This document shows positions 1 to 11,712 of a DNA stretch of 64,000 nucleotides, piece after piece. The stretch's first letter is position 1; every line of letters starts with the position of its first letter. The position numbers and the translations under genes were made by a program. The notes below the pieces were generated by a model. It made no database searches. It saw nothing but the letters and a program-made list of their open reading frames with translations, and was not told where the DNA came from. Source of the DNA: Neofusicoccum parvum (lineage: Eukaryota > Ascomycota > Dothideomycetes > Botryosphaeriales > Botryosphaeriaceae); assembly GCA_020912385.1 (NCBI GenBank), contig CP087222.1, forward strand, positions 806,001 through 870,000, given 5' to 3'.

Positions 1-148
1 CGCCGGCTGCCGCTCATGCGCATGCTGTCTTTGGGTCACCGATTCAATTTTCACTGCCTATTTACTACTACATTCATCAACCGCATACCGCAGCATCCAG
101 AGCCGTGGCATCTGGAGCTCGTGAAGCTTGGGTTGCACCAGAATACGC
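1..148. other. 3' flank of the superoxide dismutase gene
   Basis: This stretch lies downstream of the sod1 stop codon. I see no coding sequence in it; it probably holds the 3' untranslated region. Confidence 0.5.
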
Positions 149-1070
149 TTAAGCGGAGATACCAATGACGCCTGTGTGCGACAGCTATTAGCAACTGCTC
201 CCTCGTCCATGTAGCTAGATCAGACTTACCGCAGGCAGGACGGGGACCAGCATTGCCAGTCTTCTTGGACTCCTCGTTGCCGCCCTTGCCGAGGTCGTCA
301 GTGCCGGCGTGGCAGACGACGGTACGGCCGATGACGCTCTCGGCACCGATCAGCTTGACCAGCTTGTCAGTGACGGAGCCAGTCGAGTTGCCCTGGCCGT
401 CGGTCTTGATGTTGCCAAGGTCACCGACGTGACGGTCCTCGTCGGTGGGAGCACCGTGGCCCTTGCTGTGGGGGTTGACTGTACGCTCCCGTCAGTGTCT
501 GCTCCTTCCAGCTCGCGCATTGCCACCGTGCGAGGGTCCTTACAGTGAGGGCCGGCGGAAGTGCAGCCGTTGGTGTTGTCGCCGAAGGCGTGGATGTGCA
601 TGCCACGCTCAGCGTTGGCATCGTGGCCGCTGAGGTTCCATGAGATGGTGGTGGGGGCGGACTCGGACTCCTGCTCGAAGGTGACGGTGCCCTTGACGTT
701 GGAGTCACCACGGATAACTGCGACTGTTGTTGTTCGAAGCCTTGTCAGCCACTGTTGCCTCTGCCAAGGACACCTTGATGGGCGGAACGGCGCGACCGAC
801 GGCTGTCAATCCGTCAATCCGCCATTCCAGCTCAGGGAGTCCCTGGCCGTACGGTAATCATCGTTTTGGGCACCTGAAGCCATCAAGGTGCTGCTCGACG
901 TTCCCAGATGGGCCAATTGGACTCCCTGATGGGCGACGCAAGCACCGTTACGTCGAACAACATGCTCAAACCGCCTCACGTCGCCGCTGCGGCTGCCCCA
1001 CTTCAGGCAAGAGCAGGCGTAAAGTACTGCGGAGCGAAAACAAGTTACGGGACTTACCAGCCTTGACCAT
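149..1070 (-). CDS. sod1: Cu/Zn superoxide dismutase, cytosolic
   Basis: Converts superoxide to hydrogen peroxide and oxygen in the cytosol and the mitochondrial intermembrane space. There are four exons on the minus strand: 1058-1070, 544-723, 230-478 and 149-171. They give 465 bp, or 154 residues, the usual length for fungal SOD1. The first exon is only 13 bp and encodes MVKA plus one base. Choosing the acceptor at 724 rather than six bases further in restores the family start [12 protein letters not shown]. Visible family signatures are the copper-ligand block [19 protein letters not shown], the zinc-loop block [16 protein letters not shown], and [14 protein letters not shown] at the C-terminus. 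Both disulfide cysteines are present. Introns are 334, 65 and 58 bp; the first is long for this window. All splice sites are GT-AG. The identification is secure, and the 13 bp first exon is the least certain part. Confidence 0.96.
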
Positions 1071-1505
1071 TTTGGCGGTTTTGATGGTTACTTTGGGGTT
1101 TGATGTGTGGAATCAGAGCTTTTGCTGATGGATGAAGAGGAGAGAAAGTGAGCGATGCGTTCCGACACTCTTCTTGTGCGGGGCTTCGAGCTCCCACCTC
1201 GCTTTCGTCATCAACAAGTCACTAAATCCGAAAACCTCCGACCAATCAGAGCCTCCGGTCTCCGCAGGGGTCCGCGCTCGCGCTTTGCGCAACACCGAGC
1301 GCTGTTTGGCCAGACGCATCTCCTCTCATAAGCTTGCACATTGCTCAGTCATCGCATCAAAAGTCATCTCTATTTTGTTTGCAAGCGAAAATCATCTGCT
1401 AGCTAAGGGTTTATCATCAACGCCCTGACCTCATCGCAATGACTGTCCCAACTTCCATTATACGTAACAAGCATTCTGGTGCCCCGCTCCCGATATCGGA
1501 TCAAT
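1071..1505. other. sod1 promoter and transaldolase 3' flank
   Basis: This 435 bp gap separates the stop of the transaldolase gene from the start of sod1; both genes are on the minus strand. It must contain the sod1 promoter. I saw no clear TATA box and no further gene. Confidence 0.5.
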
Positions 1506-2715
1506 TTACGACTTCTCGATCTTCTCCTTGAGGATGTTCTTGAGCGTAACCGCGTCAGCCGCGAACTTGGAGATGCCCTCGCGCAGCTTCTCGACCGCCA
1601 TCTGCTCCTCGTTGAAGTCGAAGCGGAAGGTGGCCTCGTCGTTGATGTAGGTCTTCTTCTCAATGTCGAGGCTGGAGGCGTTTGAGGCGTCCAGCTTCTT
1701 GGGGACGGCCTCCTGAGAGTTGTAGAGGTCCTCGAGGAGGTTGGGCTGCATCCGGTCAGCACATGTGACGCCTGTAATCTCTTCCCTCAGGGTATACTTA
1801 CGGAGATGGTGAGGTAGTCGCAGCCAGCGAGCTCGGTAATCTCGCCAACGTTGCGGAAGGAGGCGCCCATGACGATGGTGTTGTAGCCGTACTTCTTGTA
1901 GTAGTTGAAGATGCTCTCGACGCTCTTGACACCCGGGTCCTCGGCAGCAGAGTACTCCTTCTTGGTGGCGGCCTTGTACCAGTCGAGGATACGGCCAACG
2001 AAGGGCGAGATGAGGAAGGCACCGGCCTCAGCGGCAGCGATGGCCTGGACCAGCGAGAACATGAGAGTCAGGTTGGTGTTGATACCGTACTTGCTCTGCA
2101 GGATCTCGGCGGCCTTGATACCCTCCCAGGTGGAGGCAATCTTGATCAGAATGCGGTCCTTGGAGATGCCCTGCTCCTTGTACAGCTGGGGGACGGTCAG
2201 CTTGCGTAGACTAAGCAACTTATGAGCGGGTCACATACGTCGATGATGCGCAGCGCCTTGTTGACGGAGGCCTGGGTGTCGAAGGAGAAGCGGGCGTCGA
2301 CCTCGGTGGAGACCTTGCCGGGGATGAGCTTGAGGATCTCCTTGCCGAACTGGACAAGGAGGTTGTCAAGAGTAGCGTCGACCTGGTCGTCGACGCTGCC
2401 GCCCTTGGACTTGCCGTAGGCGACGGCAGCGTCGATGAGCTTGGCATACTCGGGCTTCTTGGAAGCGGCGAGGATCAGGGAGGGGTTGGTGGTGGCATCC
2501 TGAGGGTTGTACTTGGAGATGGTGGCGAAGTCACCGGAGTCGCAGACAACGGTCTAGGGAGCATCCGGCGTGGTCAGCAGCGCTCAAAGCAGATTCTGCG
2601 CAGAAAACGTTGGGTTGCGGCGGGCGCGGCGGGTAGGCCGGCGACCGCGGGGTAGGTGGCGGGCGGGCAGACTCACGGTGCCGGAGGCCTTCAATTGTTC
2701 GAGAGAGCTGGGCAT
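1506..2715 (-). CDS. tal1: Transaldolase (non-oxidative pentose phosphate pathway)
   Basis: Transfers a three-carbon dihydroxyacetone unit between sedoheptulose-7-phosphate and glyceraldehyde-3-phosphate in the cytosol. There are four exons: 2677-2715, 2239-2553, 1802-2185 and 1506-1745. They total 978 bp, or 325 residues, the normal size for class I eukaryotic transaldolases. The start [13 protein letters not shown] leads into TVVCDSGDF and [10 protein letters not shown], which are typical of the family. The Schiff-base lysine is Lys133 in [14 protein letters not shown], and the C-terminal block is [15 protein letters not shown]. All introns are phase 0 (123, 53 and 55 bp) with GT-AG ends. 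The segment [23 protein letters not shown] covers the usual substrate-binding strands. This is the single cytosolic-type enzyme and shows no sign of truncation. Confidence 0.97.
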
Positions 2716-5700
2716 GGTGGTGGAAGTGCGTGGTGTCTGGAGGTGGATTGGGTATCTGAGAAGAGTGCAGAGATGACGATGGAGTGTTGAGGGGGCAGGA
2801 TCAAGAGGGCGGGCTGGTGGGGTTTTGTGAGGGCCATCGATGTCACAGGGTGGCGCAAGGAGCACCGGCGGGTGGAAGAACGGCGGACCGTTGCAGGGAA
2901 ATGAGGGCCGCGCGCACGTCAATCGCCGCCGCCGCTCCCTCGCGGCCAGCAGTCGGCCTCGTGCACGCTCTTGCGCCGACTGTTCTCCGCTCGTCGCTGC
3001 CGGCTCCCGTCCTCTCAGCGCCCACCGGCGCCGGTGTCCATTTCCGCGGCTCGCTGGAAACCCTTTCGCGACACCTGCCGTCGCGCCGCCCCAAGCAACA
3101 GCCACCGCCGCTTTGCGCCAAGCGGGCGCGGATAAAGCGTCCGCCACGCCAATTGGGGAATCTGCCGGCAATTCCGCGGCCATTGGTCAGTCGACACGAT
3201 TCTTCGCCCTTCCGATCTTTCTGGATGGGTCACCGCCCGCAGCCTGCCACCACGCAGCTGGTCCGTCATCGCTCATTAGCCAAGCGACCAGCTCTGTGAC
3301 GTCTTGCTCCGCCCAAATCCCGACCCATCCGCTGTTCATAAGCCATGAGGCCGCCCACGGTGGTCTCGCCGACGAATTGGTAATGAGCCTCGTCTTTCGC
3401 GCAAAAAAAACGGAGCCGTCACCAGCGGTCCTCGATAAGCACACCATGTCCGTTGCTCACCAGCCTTCGGTGGTTGCGTCGGCCATCTCCTATGCGGCTA
3501 CTGCGAACAAACATCAGGAGCAGAAATTTTCCCGTCTGGTGACTCAAGCCATGGAAATACCGCTGTGCCTTAGCGCTATCTTCGATACACGTCCCAAGGT
3601 ATCGTGACAATCCCACAAGCTACTGGTCTCCGGCGAACTTTCATGCAACCTCAATGTCCACGGCTGTTTAGCAAACGACCCGGCTAAATTGCGCACAGCA
3701 GACTTTGATAACATGATGTGTTTCCTTGGCCTCGCCAGATCCGCCAACTCAACTTGTTTTCTTTCCCTCTCAACCTATGGGCCCTTTGCACATGAGGGCC
3801 CTCTTCCGACGATGTCAATTCAAATCTCAAGGATGCTTTACGTAGAGTTGTTGAGATTCTCCTGAAAAAGCACTTGCCATGCGATTCAGATCACTCGATA
3901 GCCTCTTTAAAAGCCTTCTCGTCCGTTTTGTCCAAATATTCAGGTTCCATATTTCAGGCCTGAAGTCTTACTGTTTATCAATCGCTAGCCTTGTCTGAAC
4001 TACTTTATCAGCAACTTCAGGCAGCACGAGAACCGAGTCTATAGCCTAGATCGTGGTGTTCTCGACGGCCCTCTCCTGCATCGACATGGATGCTGGATAC
4101 TAATGGCCCTTTACCGAACCAGAAGAGCGAAGCGAATAAAGGATTCGTGCCATCCGTTTGCAGGAATTGCTGCTGTCTGCACCCAGAAAGACTAGCCGAA
4201 GCAAGTATTGCGTCCTCCAAACTTGTAACGACCAGATACCAGACAAAGGAATGCGCCCGGGAGTGGTCTGCCATAGCACTCCCCATCAGCCATCTTGGGC
4301 CTGTCATATTCTTGGATGCACCCCATGAGGCCAAACTCACCAATGAAGCTTCCTTCTCTGCGCCACACGGCACAACTGAGCGGTGTCTCCCGATGGCTGT
4401 CTTCGATCACGCGACTCTAGGGAGTTGAGGCTTCCTGGTTGGCCCTTGATAATCCAGGTGCATGTAAGCCACGGAACTTTGCCGCATCCTTGCCGTCTTC
4501 GCAAGCAGTGAAAAGGGGTGGAACAGCGCTCGGTCATCTAGACACCTTGGTTGTAAAACGTCTTGCAGATGCTGCCATTCAGTGAAAGTTGTGTTGCTGT
4601 AATAGACAGTCGAACTCATCCCCAGGTGAAAATCTCAATGATGAGACTGCGGCGGCGAGGTCAGTCTGTTCATATTAAGTCCGTTAGATGTTGACAGTCA
4701 AAGTGATGCAGACTCCTTTCAGCTGAGTGTTCAAGGAGCAGCGCTGTCGTTTCACGAAGTGGCCAATCGTTCTTTCGAACAGTACCTGCACGGGCTTAAG
4801 CTACCGAAGGAGCCTACTCTAAAGGCGCTGTGCATCTCTCTTCTCCGTGGACCCAAGGCTGCAACCAATCAGAACGGGCTCCTGACGAATTCTCACATAT
4901 CAATACTGTCGTTGAAGTTCATGTCCTACAAGTGGGAAGCCGTCGTGTATCGGAAGCAGATGCTGCAAAAGAGAAGCGTTCCCCTGTTATGAGGCTGACG
5001 TGCTCGCGAGATCTTGCGAGGGTCTGCCCGCCCCTGCAGCTAAAGGGCCTCAGCCTTGATTGTTTGGCTCCAAGTTCCCGCAACCCTGACCGAATTGGGT
5101 GTCTCAGGAAACGAAAAAGGTCAATGATCAACGACGGGATCATCGCCCAAGGCCCGGGCCGACTTGATGGCATTCGGGCCTTGACATGATCCCGCACGGG
5201 TGGGTGAGATCGGAGGCCGGGCGTGTGGCGATGTGACTATCTCCGGAAGCGCCAGCTCCGGCAAACAAGCAACCAGTAGCCGTTGACAGCGACCGAAGCA
5301 ATGCACCAAGCTACAAGCGAAGGGCCCAAGACCCAACAATCCCGTCCGCCGTAGCCGCATCGAGCAAAGGTAGCGAGGCATTTGGATCCCACGTTCATGG
5401 ATCCGTCGTAAGCGAACGTCGTCTCATCCACCAACACTGCCTCCCGCCCCCGAACCCGAGAGCGAGGGGCGTATGCTGGCGCCTTGCTTACTTATTTTAT
5501 CAACGATGAGCTGGAAGGATGGCTGTGCGTGTCTCAACTGCTGGTCAAGTGCATATGTAGCAGCCTTCCCCTTGGACTTGTCCATTCTTCGCTTTTGCCT
5601 CTCACATTATTGTCAGGTCCAAGTCTTCCTGTTTGTGACGATCACCAGTCGTCACCGCTTCCTTTGTTTAGGCCGCCGCTCTAATCTTTCTTCCCTACCT

Positions 5701-5750
5701 ATCTCTTGCCCGCGTGCTCTCACCAGGCTGTTGGCCATCCCAGCCTCGCC
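2716..5750. other. Long intergenic region without a supportable gene
   Basis: About 3 kb lies between the divergent starts of transaldolase (minus) and the RTA1-like gene (plus). The first few hundred bases are GC-rich and contain overlapping open frames on both strands, up to 255 codons, with no recognisable domain or codon pattern. I read those as chance frames in the transaldolase promoter. The stretch from 3.7 to 5.4 kb has only short frames. Pyrimidine-rich sequence at about 5.6-5.75 kb fits the promoter or 5' leader of the RTA1-like gene. Confidence 0.5.
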
Positions 5751-6800
5751 ATGTCGGTAGGCTTCCATCTCACAGCACCGCTTCTCTCGCGTGCTGCTAC
5801 AAACATCTCCGAAAATGCAACCTATCAGGAATGGAAAGACTACCGCGAGCACTGCACGCTCGATACCTGTCCATTAGATCTTTCTTATTGGGCATACCTA
5901 CCTTCGCTCGCCGCCAATAGCACTTTCCTGGCCATATTTGCCGTGTCCCTTGTGCTATTTCTGTTCCAAGGCATTCTCAGCAGGCGCTTCTTGGGTTTTA
6001 CCATCGCCATGGTTTCAGGAAACATCCTTGAGGTCCTGGGATACGCCGGTAGAGTGATGAGCTACTACAATCCCTTCAAAGAGGTATGTAAATCGAGATG
6101 CGACATTGAGACCATATTCATAAGATGCTGACTGCTCTGCGTCCAGGACGGCTTCCTCATGCAAATTGTATGCCTTACCATTGCCCCCGCATTCATGGCT
6201 GCAGGCATCTACTTCTGCCTATCCCGCATCGTTTCGACCTTCGGCGCTCAAAACTCACGCATCGCACCGCTGTCTTACCCGCGCATCTTCATCCCCTGCG
6301 ACGTCGTGTCCCTTTTGCTTCAAGCAGCGGGCGGAGGCCTGGCATCTGCACAATCGCACGCCGATAAGGACCCCACGGTCGGCAACAACATCATGATCGC
6401 CGGTCTAGCCTTCCAGGTCGCGACGCTGTTCGTGTTCATTGTGCTGGCCACGGACTTTGGGCTGCGGACGCTGAAGCGGGTGCGCACGCTGGGCGAGGAG
6501 GAGGCGTTGGACCAGACGCATGCGCAGCTGCGCAACAGCTGGCCATTCAAGGGCTTCTTGATCGCGCTGGCGTTCGCGACGTTGTGTATCTTTACGCGGA
6601 GCGTGTATCGAGTGGCAGAATTGAGCGAGGGCTGGAATGGGCATCTGATCAAGACGCAGCGGTACTTCATCGGGCTGGAGGGCGCAGTTGTGGGTGCGGC
6701 GGTGCTGAGCTTGAACGCGTTCCATCCCGGTCTATGCTTCAGGGAAGGGTATGAGCAGCGGAGAGGGTGGGGGTTCGGCAGAAGTAAGAAGCCGGCGTAG
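5751..6800 (+). CDS. RTA1-like seven-transmembrane protein
   Basis: This is a fungal lipid-translocating exporter family protein (RTA1/RSB1 type), an integral membrane protein linked in yeasts to resistance to 7-aminocholesterol and to sphingoid long-chain base export. The two exons are 5751-6083 and 6147-6800, with a 63 bp GT-AG intron at phase 0, giving 328 residues. The N-terminus is short, outside-type and Cys-containing (CTLDTCPLDLSYWAYLPS). Seven hydrophobic segments follow. The family signatures are visible: GNILEVLGYAGR with its glutamate in the second or third helix, the APAFMAAGIYFCLSR helix, and the DVVSLLLQAAGGG segment. Near the C-terminus, RSVYRVAELSEGWNGHL is also typical. Start codon 5751 lies directly before the family-like N-terminus; the frame is open slightly upstream but without another ATG. 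The substrate cannot be told from sequence. Confidence 0.92.
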
Positions 6801-7738
6801 AGTGGTGCGGTGTCATGATTTCATCTTTCTTCAATCTTAGATATGGATTCCTCGTGCATGGAGGAATGTCCACGCTTGTCAGCAACCTCCAAGCGATACC
6901 ATTGTTCTGAGGGGATCCAAATGCTATCTGACAACCCCGTCGAATCCTCCGCAGCCACCATCCTCTCCATTGGCTAGACTAGCTAGCTGTATGTAGCTCC
7001 TAACGTGATTTTCTTCCAACATCTCACATCGTGAATTCTAGAGTGGATCCCTGATTAAGGTCCCGATTTAGTAATTTCATTGACTAAACAGAAATTCATC
7101 AAAGTTCTACGAGCTCTGCTGGAACACCACGGAAAAATCCTTGATCAAAAATTCTTCCCGCACCTACTCTTCCATACTGCCGTGCTCCCCGCATTTGAAG
7201 GAAAAGCACGTTGTAAACGTTGCGATATCCGTACTTAAAGTGCTCACAGACGCCTTTAAGGTTGGTAGGTGCAATGCATGTGTCTGATTCCGCTCATCAT
7301 ATGGATGCACAGAATCTCAGGCGAGTTCCAGGAAAGGATCGGCCGTAGTTCCTCTAATTCGAAGCCTTCAATAGCTGTAGAAACATTCAACGAACTGGCG
7401 CATAGGCACATCAAGAGATGCCCTGCAGCGGAAGCTAGCCCCAAGAGTACACGTGATTTTCGCACAATACATAGAACCTGAATTCCGCTTGGCCGCGGAC
7501 TATGAGACAGCTATGTTGTTTGACACGCCGCCTGCCATGATTGGCTAGCGCGGGGCACAGGTATGACGCCGGAGCCGTGAATTTTCTGAGCATCACTGCC
7601 CGCACTCCGCGCCGCCACACCTCGCCATCCTCCAATTGAGCCCCATTTTTCTGGAATTCACGTAGCACTACATTCTAGGTACAGCGCTAGAGTATCCGAC
7701 CGAGACATCGCGCCGAAAGCCAGCCAAGTCCCGCAGAC
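6801..7738. other. Intergenic, RIO1 promoter side
   Basis: This 938 bp gap lies between two plus-strand genes. It holds the 3' flank of the RTA1-like gene and the promoter of RIO1. I saw no frame with recognisable coding content and no RNA gene. Confidence 0.5.
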
Positions 7739-9490
7739 ATGGCGTCGCAAGACGCATCGCCGGCCGTCGCCCACGAGCCCACGCACGACTACATCCCCAA
7801 CCGGGGCTACGAGCCCGAAGCCGACGGCGGCGTGCCTCTCTCCTCCGCACCGCCTACCCAGCAAGAGCCCGCAGCAGGCGGCAACGAGTTCTCGGACGGC
7901 GACGACTACGACGACATCTTCGCCGACGCATCGGACGAGGAAGCCGACGACGACTTCGCCGCCGACGCGCTGAGCGCCGGCAACCCGAACGACTTCACCA
8001 AGTCATACAACCGCCAGCGCAAGCTGAACGACCCCAGCATTCCCGCCGCCTACAAGCCCAAGGTCAACCCGCAGCAGGCGCAGAAGCCGTCGGCCAATAC
8101 CAAAGCCTCGATCGACGACCAGATCCGGTCGCTGAGCGTGCACGCGAGCAAGCTCAAGGTGGACGACCCGCGCTTCGGCAGCGGCAAGGGCAGCAAGGAT
8201 GACCACAGCGGCAAGGACCGCGCGGACCGCGCGACGTCGGAGCAGGTTCTGGACCCGCGCACGCGCATGCTGCTGCTGCAGATGATCAACCGCGGCATCG
8301 TCAGCGAGATCCACGGCTGCGTGTCGACGGGCAAGGAGGCCAACGTGTACCACGCCTTGACGCTCGACGAGGACGACCCCGACGCCCCGCCCGTCCACCG
8401 CGCCATCAAGGTCTACAAGACCAGCATCCTCGTCTTCAAGGACCGCGACAAGTACGTCACGGGCGAGTACCGCTTCCGCAGCGGCTTCAACAAGAGCAAC
8501 AACCGCGCCATGGTCAAGGTCTGGGCCGAGAAGGAGATGCGCAACCTCAAGCGCCTGCACGCTGCGGGGATCCCCTGCCCGGAGCCCCTCTACCTCCGCC
8601 TGCACGTGCTGGTCATGGGCTTCGTGGGCGACCGCAAGGGCTGGCCGGCGCCGCGGCTGCGCGACGTCGCGGCCGACTTTGGGCTCGGCGACGCCGACGA
8701 GGTGGAGCGGCGGTGGCGCGAGCTGTACCTGGAGCTGCTCAGCTACATGCGGCTGATGTACCAGGTGTGCCGGCTGGTGCACGCCGACCTGAGCGAGTAC
8801 AACTTGCTCTACAACGCCGGCCGCCTGTGCGTCATCGACGTGTCGCAGAGTGTCGAGCACGACCACCCGCGCGCCCTCGAGTTCCTGCGCATGGATATCA
8901 AGAACGTCTCCGACTTCTTCCGCGGCGCCCGCGGCGTTGATGTCCTGCCCGATCGCACCGTCTTCGCTTTCATCACTGACGCGGATGCTGCCACTGAGAT
9001 GGATGTCATGCGCAAGGACCTGGAGGCGTTGTACGCGAAGCGTGCGGAGCAGGGTGAGGAGGATGACGGGAAGATCAGGGACGACGAGGTCGACAACGAG
9101 GTCTTCCGCAAGCAGTACATCCCCCAGACTCTCGAGCAGGTGTATGACGTTGAGCGTGACGCCGAGCTCGTCGGCCGTGGCGAGGGTGACAGCCTCGTGT
9201 ACCAGAACCTGCTCGCCAGCAAGAAAGCCGATGAGAACAGCGCGACCGAGAACAGCAATTCGGGAGACGAGGACGGAAGCGGATCAGAAGACGGCAGCGA
9301 TGAAGGTGAAGGGAGGGAATGGAAAGAGAAGGACGGGAGGCCGCGCGGCAGGCGCTTCGAGGACAAGGACGAGAAGAAGGCGCACAAGCTGGCGGTCAAG
9401 GAGGAGAAGCGCGAGAAGCGGAAGACGAAGATGCCGAAGCACGTGAAGAAGAGCTTGGTCAAGGGCAGTGGAAAGGGGAACAAGAAATGA
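7739..9490 (+). CDS. rio1: RIO1 atypical serine/threonine kinase (40S ribosome maturation)
   Basis: RIO1 acts late in cytoplasmic maturation of pre-40S ribosomes, where its ATPase cycle helps final 18S rRNA processing and factor release. The gene is a single exon of 583 codons. An acidic N-terminal region (about residues 50-75) precedes the RIO domain. The nucleotide loop STGKEANVY is at about 196-204, and the ATP-anchoring lysine is Lys224 in AIKVYK. The RIO1-specific insert VTGEYRFRSGF lies near 240-250. The catalytic motif HADLSEYN is at about 348-355, with Asp350 and Asn355, and the metal-binding aspartate is in IDVSQ at about 366-370. The RIO1-type IDVSQSVEHDHP block distinguishes it from RIO2. 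The C-terminus is acidic then strongly basic (KMPKHVKKSLVK), as in yeast Rio1. It is convergent with ATG17. Confidence 0.96.
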   Translation: MASQDASPAVAHEPTHDYIPNRGYEPEADGGVPLSSAPPTQQEPAAGGNEFSDGDDYDDIFADASDEEADDDFAADALSAGNPNDFTKSYNRQRKLNDPSIPAAYKPKVNPQQAQKPSANTKASIDDQIRSLSVHASKLKVDDPRFGSGKGSKDDHSGKDRADRATSEQVLDPRTRMLLLQMINRGIVSEIHGCVSTGKEANVYHALTLDEDDPDAPPVHRAIKVYKTSILVFKDRDKYVTGEYRFRSGFNKSNNRAMVKVWAEKEMRNLKRLHAAGIPCPEPLYLRLHVLVMGFVGDRKGWPAPRLRDVAADFGLGDADEVERRWRELYLELLSYMRLMYQVCRLVHADLSEYNLLYNAGRLCVIDVSQSVEHDHPRALEFLRMDIKNVSDFFRGARGVDVLPDRTVFAFITDADAATEMDVMRKDLEALYAKRAEQGEEDDGKIRDDEVDNEVFRKQYIPQTLEQVYDVERDAELVGRGEGDSLVYQNLLASKKADENSATENSNSGDEDGSGSEDGSDEGEGREWKEKDGRPRGRRFEDKDEKKAHKLAVKEEKREKRKTKMPKHVKKSLVKGSGKGNKK

Positions 9491-9963
9491 GAAAAATGAC
9501 TCTGTTCGTCGTTACGATTCCATCTTACTAGATTCCCCTGAAGAGAAGGTAAAAAAGTACGGGTTTGGGAAAGGCTGGTTGCATGCATCTGGGAATTCAA
9601 AAAAAGGCGTTCTTGGGGCATCACGCATGAATGAGGCACTGAGATTTTATTTCTGTCGCATAGTTGGATATGAAGAGAGGGGTATATAGCGCGCTTGCGT
9701 ATGCTAAGTCATTTCGGTCTATCCATTCACTGAGAATTCAAAAAAACAACCACTGAGGCGCCTGTCTCATGTTCATCTACCTTACCGTTCTGTGGGACTG
9801 CTTCTTCCATGATTCACCCCTGCCCATTTCCATGTTCCATGCGCCGTAGTCTATTCAATGACGAAGCAGTGTCGCAGTGGGTGCTTCCCAAAAAAGGAAA
9901 AAAAAAGAGAAACAATCAATACTGAACTTTCGACGGCCGTTCGTACGTTCGTGGTCTCCTTCG
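9491..9963. other. Convergent 3' flanks of RIO1 and ATG17
   Basis: This 473 bp stretch lies between the stop codons of two convergent genes. It is A/T-richer than the genes and has short A runs near 9600, 9740 and 9893. No coding sequence is apparent; it presumably contains both polyadenylation regions. Confidence 0.5.
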
Positions 9964-11712
9964 TTACGCTCGTCTCTGCTCCATGCGGCGGAAAGCTTCG
10001 TCAACCACGTCATTGGGAAGCGCCGGGATGCTGATGTCGCGAATACGTCTTTCGATCTCTTCGATGCTGCCATTGTCTCTCTTGCTGCTCTCTTGCTCGC
10101 CTGCCTCAGCTGCCGATGGTGGCAGTTCACGATTGGATGAGACCAAGATCTCATAGCGAGGGGGTGGGTCTGCGAGGCCGGGCCAGATGTCCGACGGCAG
10201 ATGCTCGCCTTGCGTGATATGGAAAGTGTTACGTGACGCGAGATCATCTATGAGACAGGTCAGATGCCAACCGTTACAAATTGCCCTGTCACTAAGAGGG
10301 CAATGGAGCTAGTTTGTAACGAGCCGAGGAGCCTTGGTTTATCGGGCACTCACCTTCATAGAGCCGGTCGATCTTCTTCAAAGCCTCACGAGCAATCTTC
10401 TCCATCTTTTCTCTCACCTGCCGTCTCCTGCCCACTTCAACGAGCAATCCATCATACGCATCCAAGAATCCGTCATAAAACTCTCTCAGGCCCTCCAGCG
10501 CAAGCATGCCCTCCTCGATCTTGGTCTTTTCCTCGGCCCAGCGGGCTTGGAACGTGCGGCACGCGGCCAGATGCTCGGGGACCTCCTTGCCAACATCCAC
10601 CATGACGCGGAAGGCCTGTAGATGCGCCGTGTACGACGATTGAAGAGCCTCGATGTGGCCTGCCATTTCCGACGCGAGCGCCTCCATGTCCGACACGCGA
10701 TCGCGAATCTCTGCCACCACATCATCCACCTCCGCCGCGTCATTTGCCAGCACCGCCAGCATGTCCGCGCGTTCGGCCTCGGTCATAGGCGGCGGGGGTG
10801 GGGCATCAGGCCGCAGGCTCGCGACATCGAGATCAAGCTGGTCAAGATTGACATGTAGGTTTGGGTCCAGGTCGTGGGGCAGATCGCTCGAGCTCGGAAG
10901 TGGAGACTCCTCAGACGTGGCTCGTGTAGCCGCCTCATTGCCTCCCTCGGTGTGCTTCAGTGCGGTGACGCAGAGGTCGTAGTGCCTAACAAGAGACTGA
11001 AGGAGCGATGCGGTCTCGGTAGCATGAGCTTCGAGCTGGCGGAACGAGGGAGGCAGAGGCGAGGGAGAAGGGTCCGGAGGCGGCGGACAGGAATCTACGG
11101 AATCGTCAAGTCGGGCCAGCGACGCCCCGAAAGCGTCGATGGTCTCGGCGAGCGCTGAGTCGGCCTCGTTGGTGCGGTCGATACAGGCGCGCAGGGAAGC
11201 CTCGAGATCGTCGACGCTGGACGAGTCGATGAAGTCGAACAGGTATTTCTGGGGCGTGCCGGGGGGCTGCAGGGTGCTGTGGATAGGCGTGTCCTTCAGC
11301 AGCTGCAGGGTGTTGTGCAGATGGTGCGAGGACTCGTCGAGGCTGGCGAGGAGGTCCTGCGAATCAAACTGTTACCATCAGGCTGCTCTGAAACACCGGG
11401 GTCGTTGGTCAAGCACACCTTGAACTCGTCATGGCCCTCTACGCCCACCAAATCCACGCCATAGCGCAAGGCCCTCAGCGTCTTGGTCTGCTCGTCGATG
11501 CCGCGCCCGAGGAAGGCAATCTTGCTCGCGAGGACAGCATCGACCTCCAGCAGCTGGCGCGCCTGGGTGACGACCTCGTTGGCGCGCCAGACGTGGTGGA
11601 TGGAGGCGAGCGAGCGCTTGGCGCTGACGAAGTGCGAAACCAGCTGCTCGAGCGACGGCGGGCCGTTATCGAGACTGCCGGTGGACGCGGCCGGAGACTG
11701 CGGGGACGCCAT
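9964..11712 (-). CDS. atg17: Autophagy-related scaffold protein Atg17
   Basis: Atg17 is the scaffold of the Atg1 kinase complex at the phagophore assembly site during starvation-induced autophagy. The three exons are 11419-11712, 10354-11356 and 9964-10247, giving 526 residues. Introns are 62 bp (phase 0) and 106 bp (phase 1), both GT-AG. Family signs are the N-terminal block LVSHFVSAKRSLASIHHVWRAN, a helical coiled-coil body containing LCVTALKHTEGG, the EERADMLAVL-like segment followed by DAAEVDDVV, and the C-terminal block YDGLLVEVGRR with KIDRLYE. After the second intron come the LPSDIWPGLADPPPRYE-type tail and a charged end. The length and order match the APG17 domain of filamentous fungi. 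The start was chosen at MASPQS, directly before the conserved N-terminus. The gene is divergent from sconB. The second intron contains a strong hairpin, listed separately. Confidence 0.92.
10272..10321. repeat. Two-tier inverted repeat inside ATG17 intron 2
   Basis: A perfect 9-base arm at 10272-10280 (cgttacaaa) pairs with 10313-10321 (tttgtaacg). Directly inside it, a 7-base arm at 10281-10287 (ttgccct) pairs with 10297-10303 (agggcaa). The loop is 9 bases, and a 9-base bulge lies on one side. The whole structure lies within the 106 bp second intron of ATG17 and would form in RNA of either strand. Confidence 0.7.

Noticed and set aside
2840..3607. Plus-strand open frame of 255 codons opposite the transaldolase promoter
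   Set aside because: It is rich in Arg, Pro and Ala, lacks any domain, and overlaps equally long frames on the other strand. This is expected by chance in GC-rich DNA.
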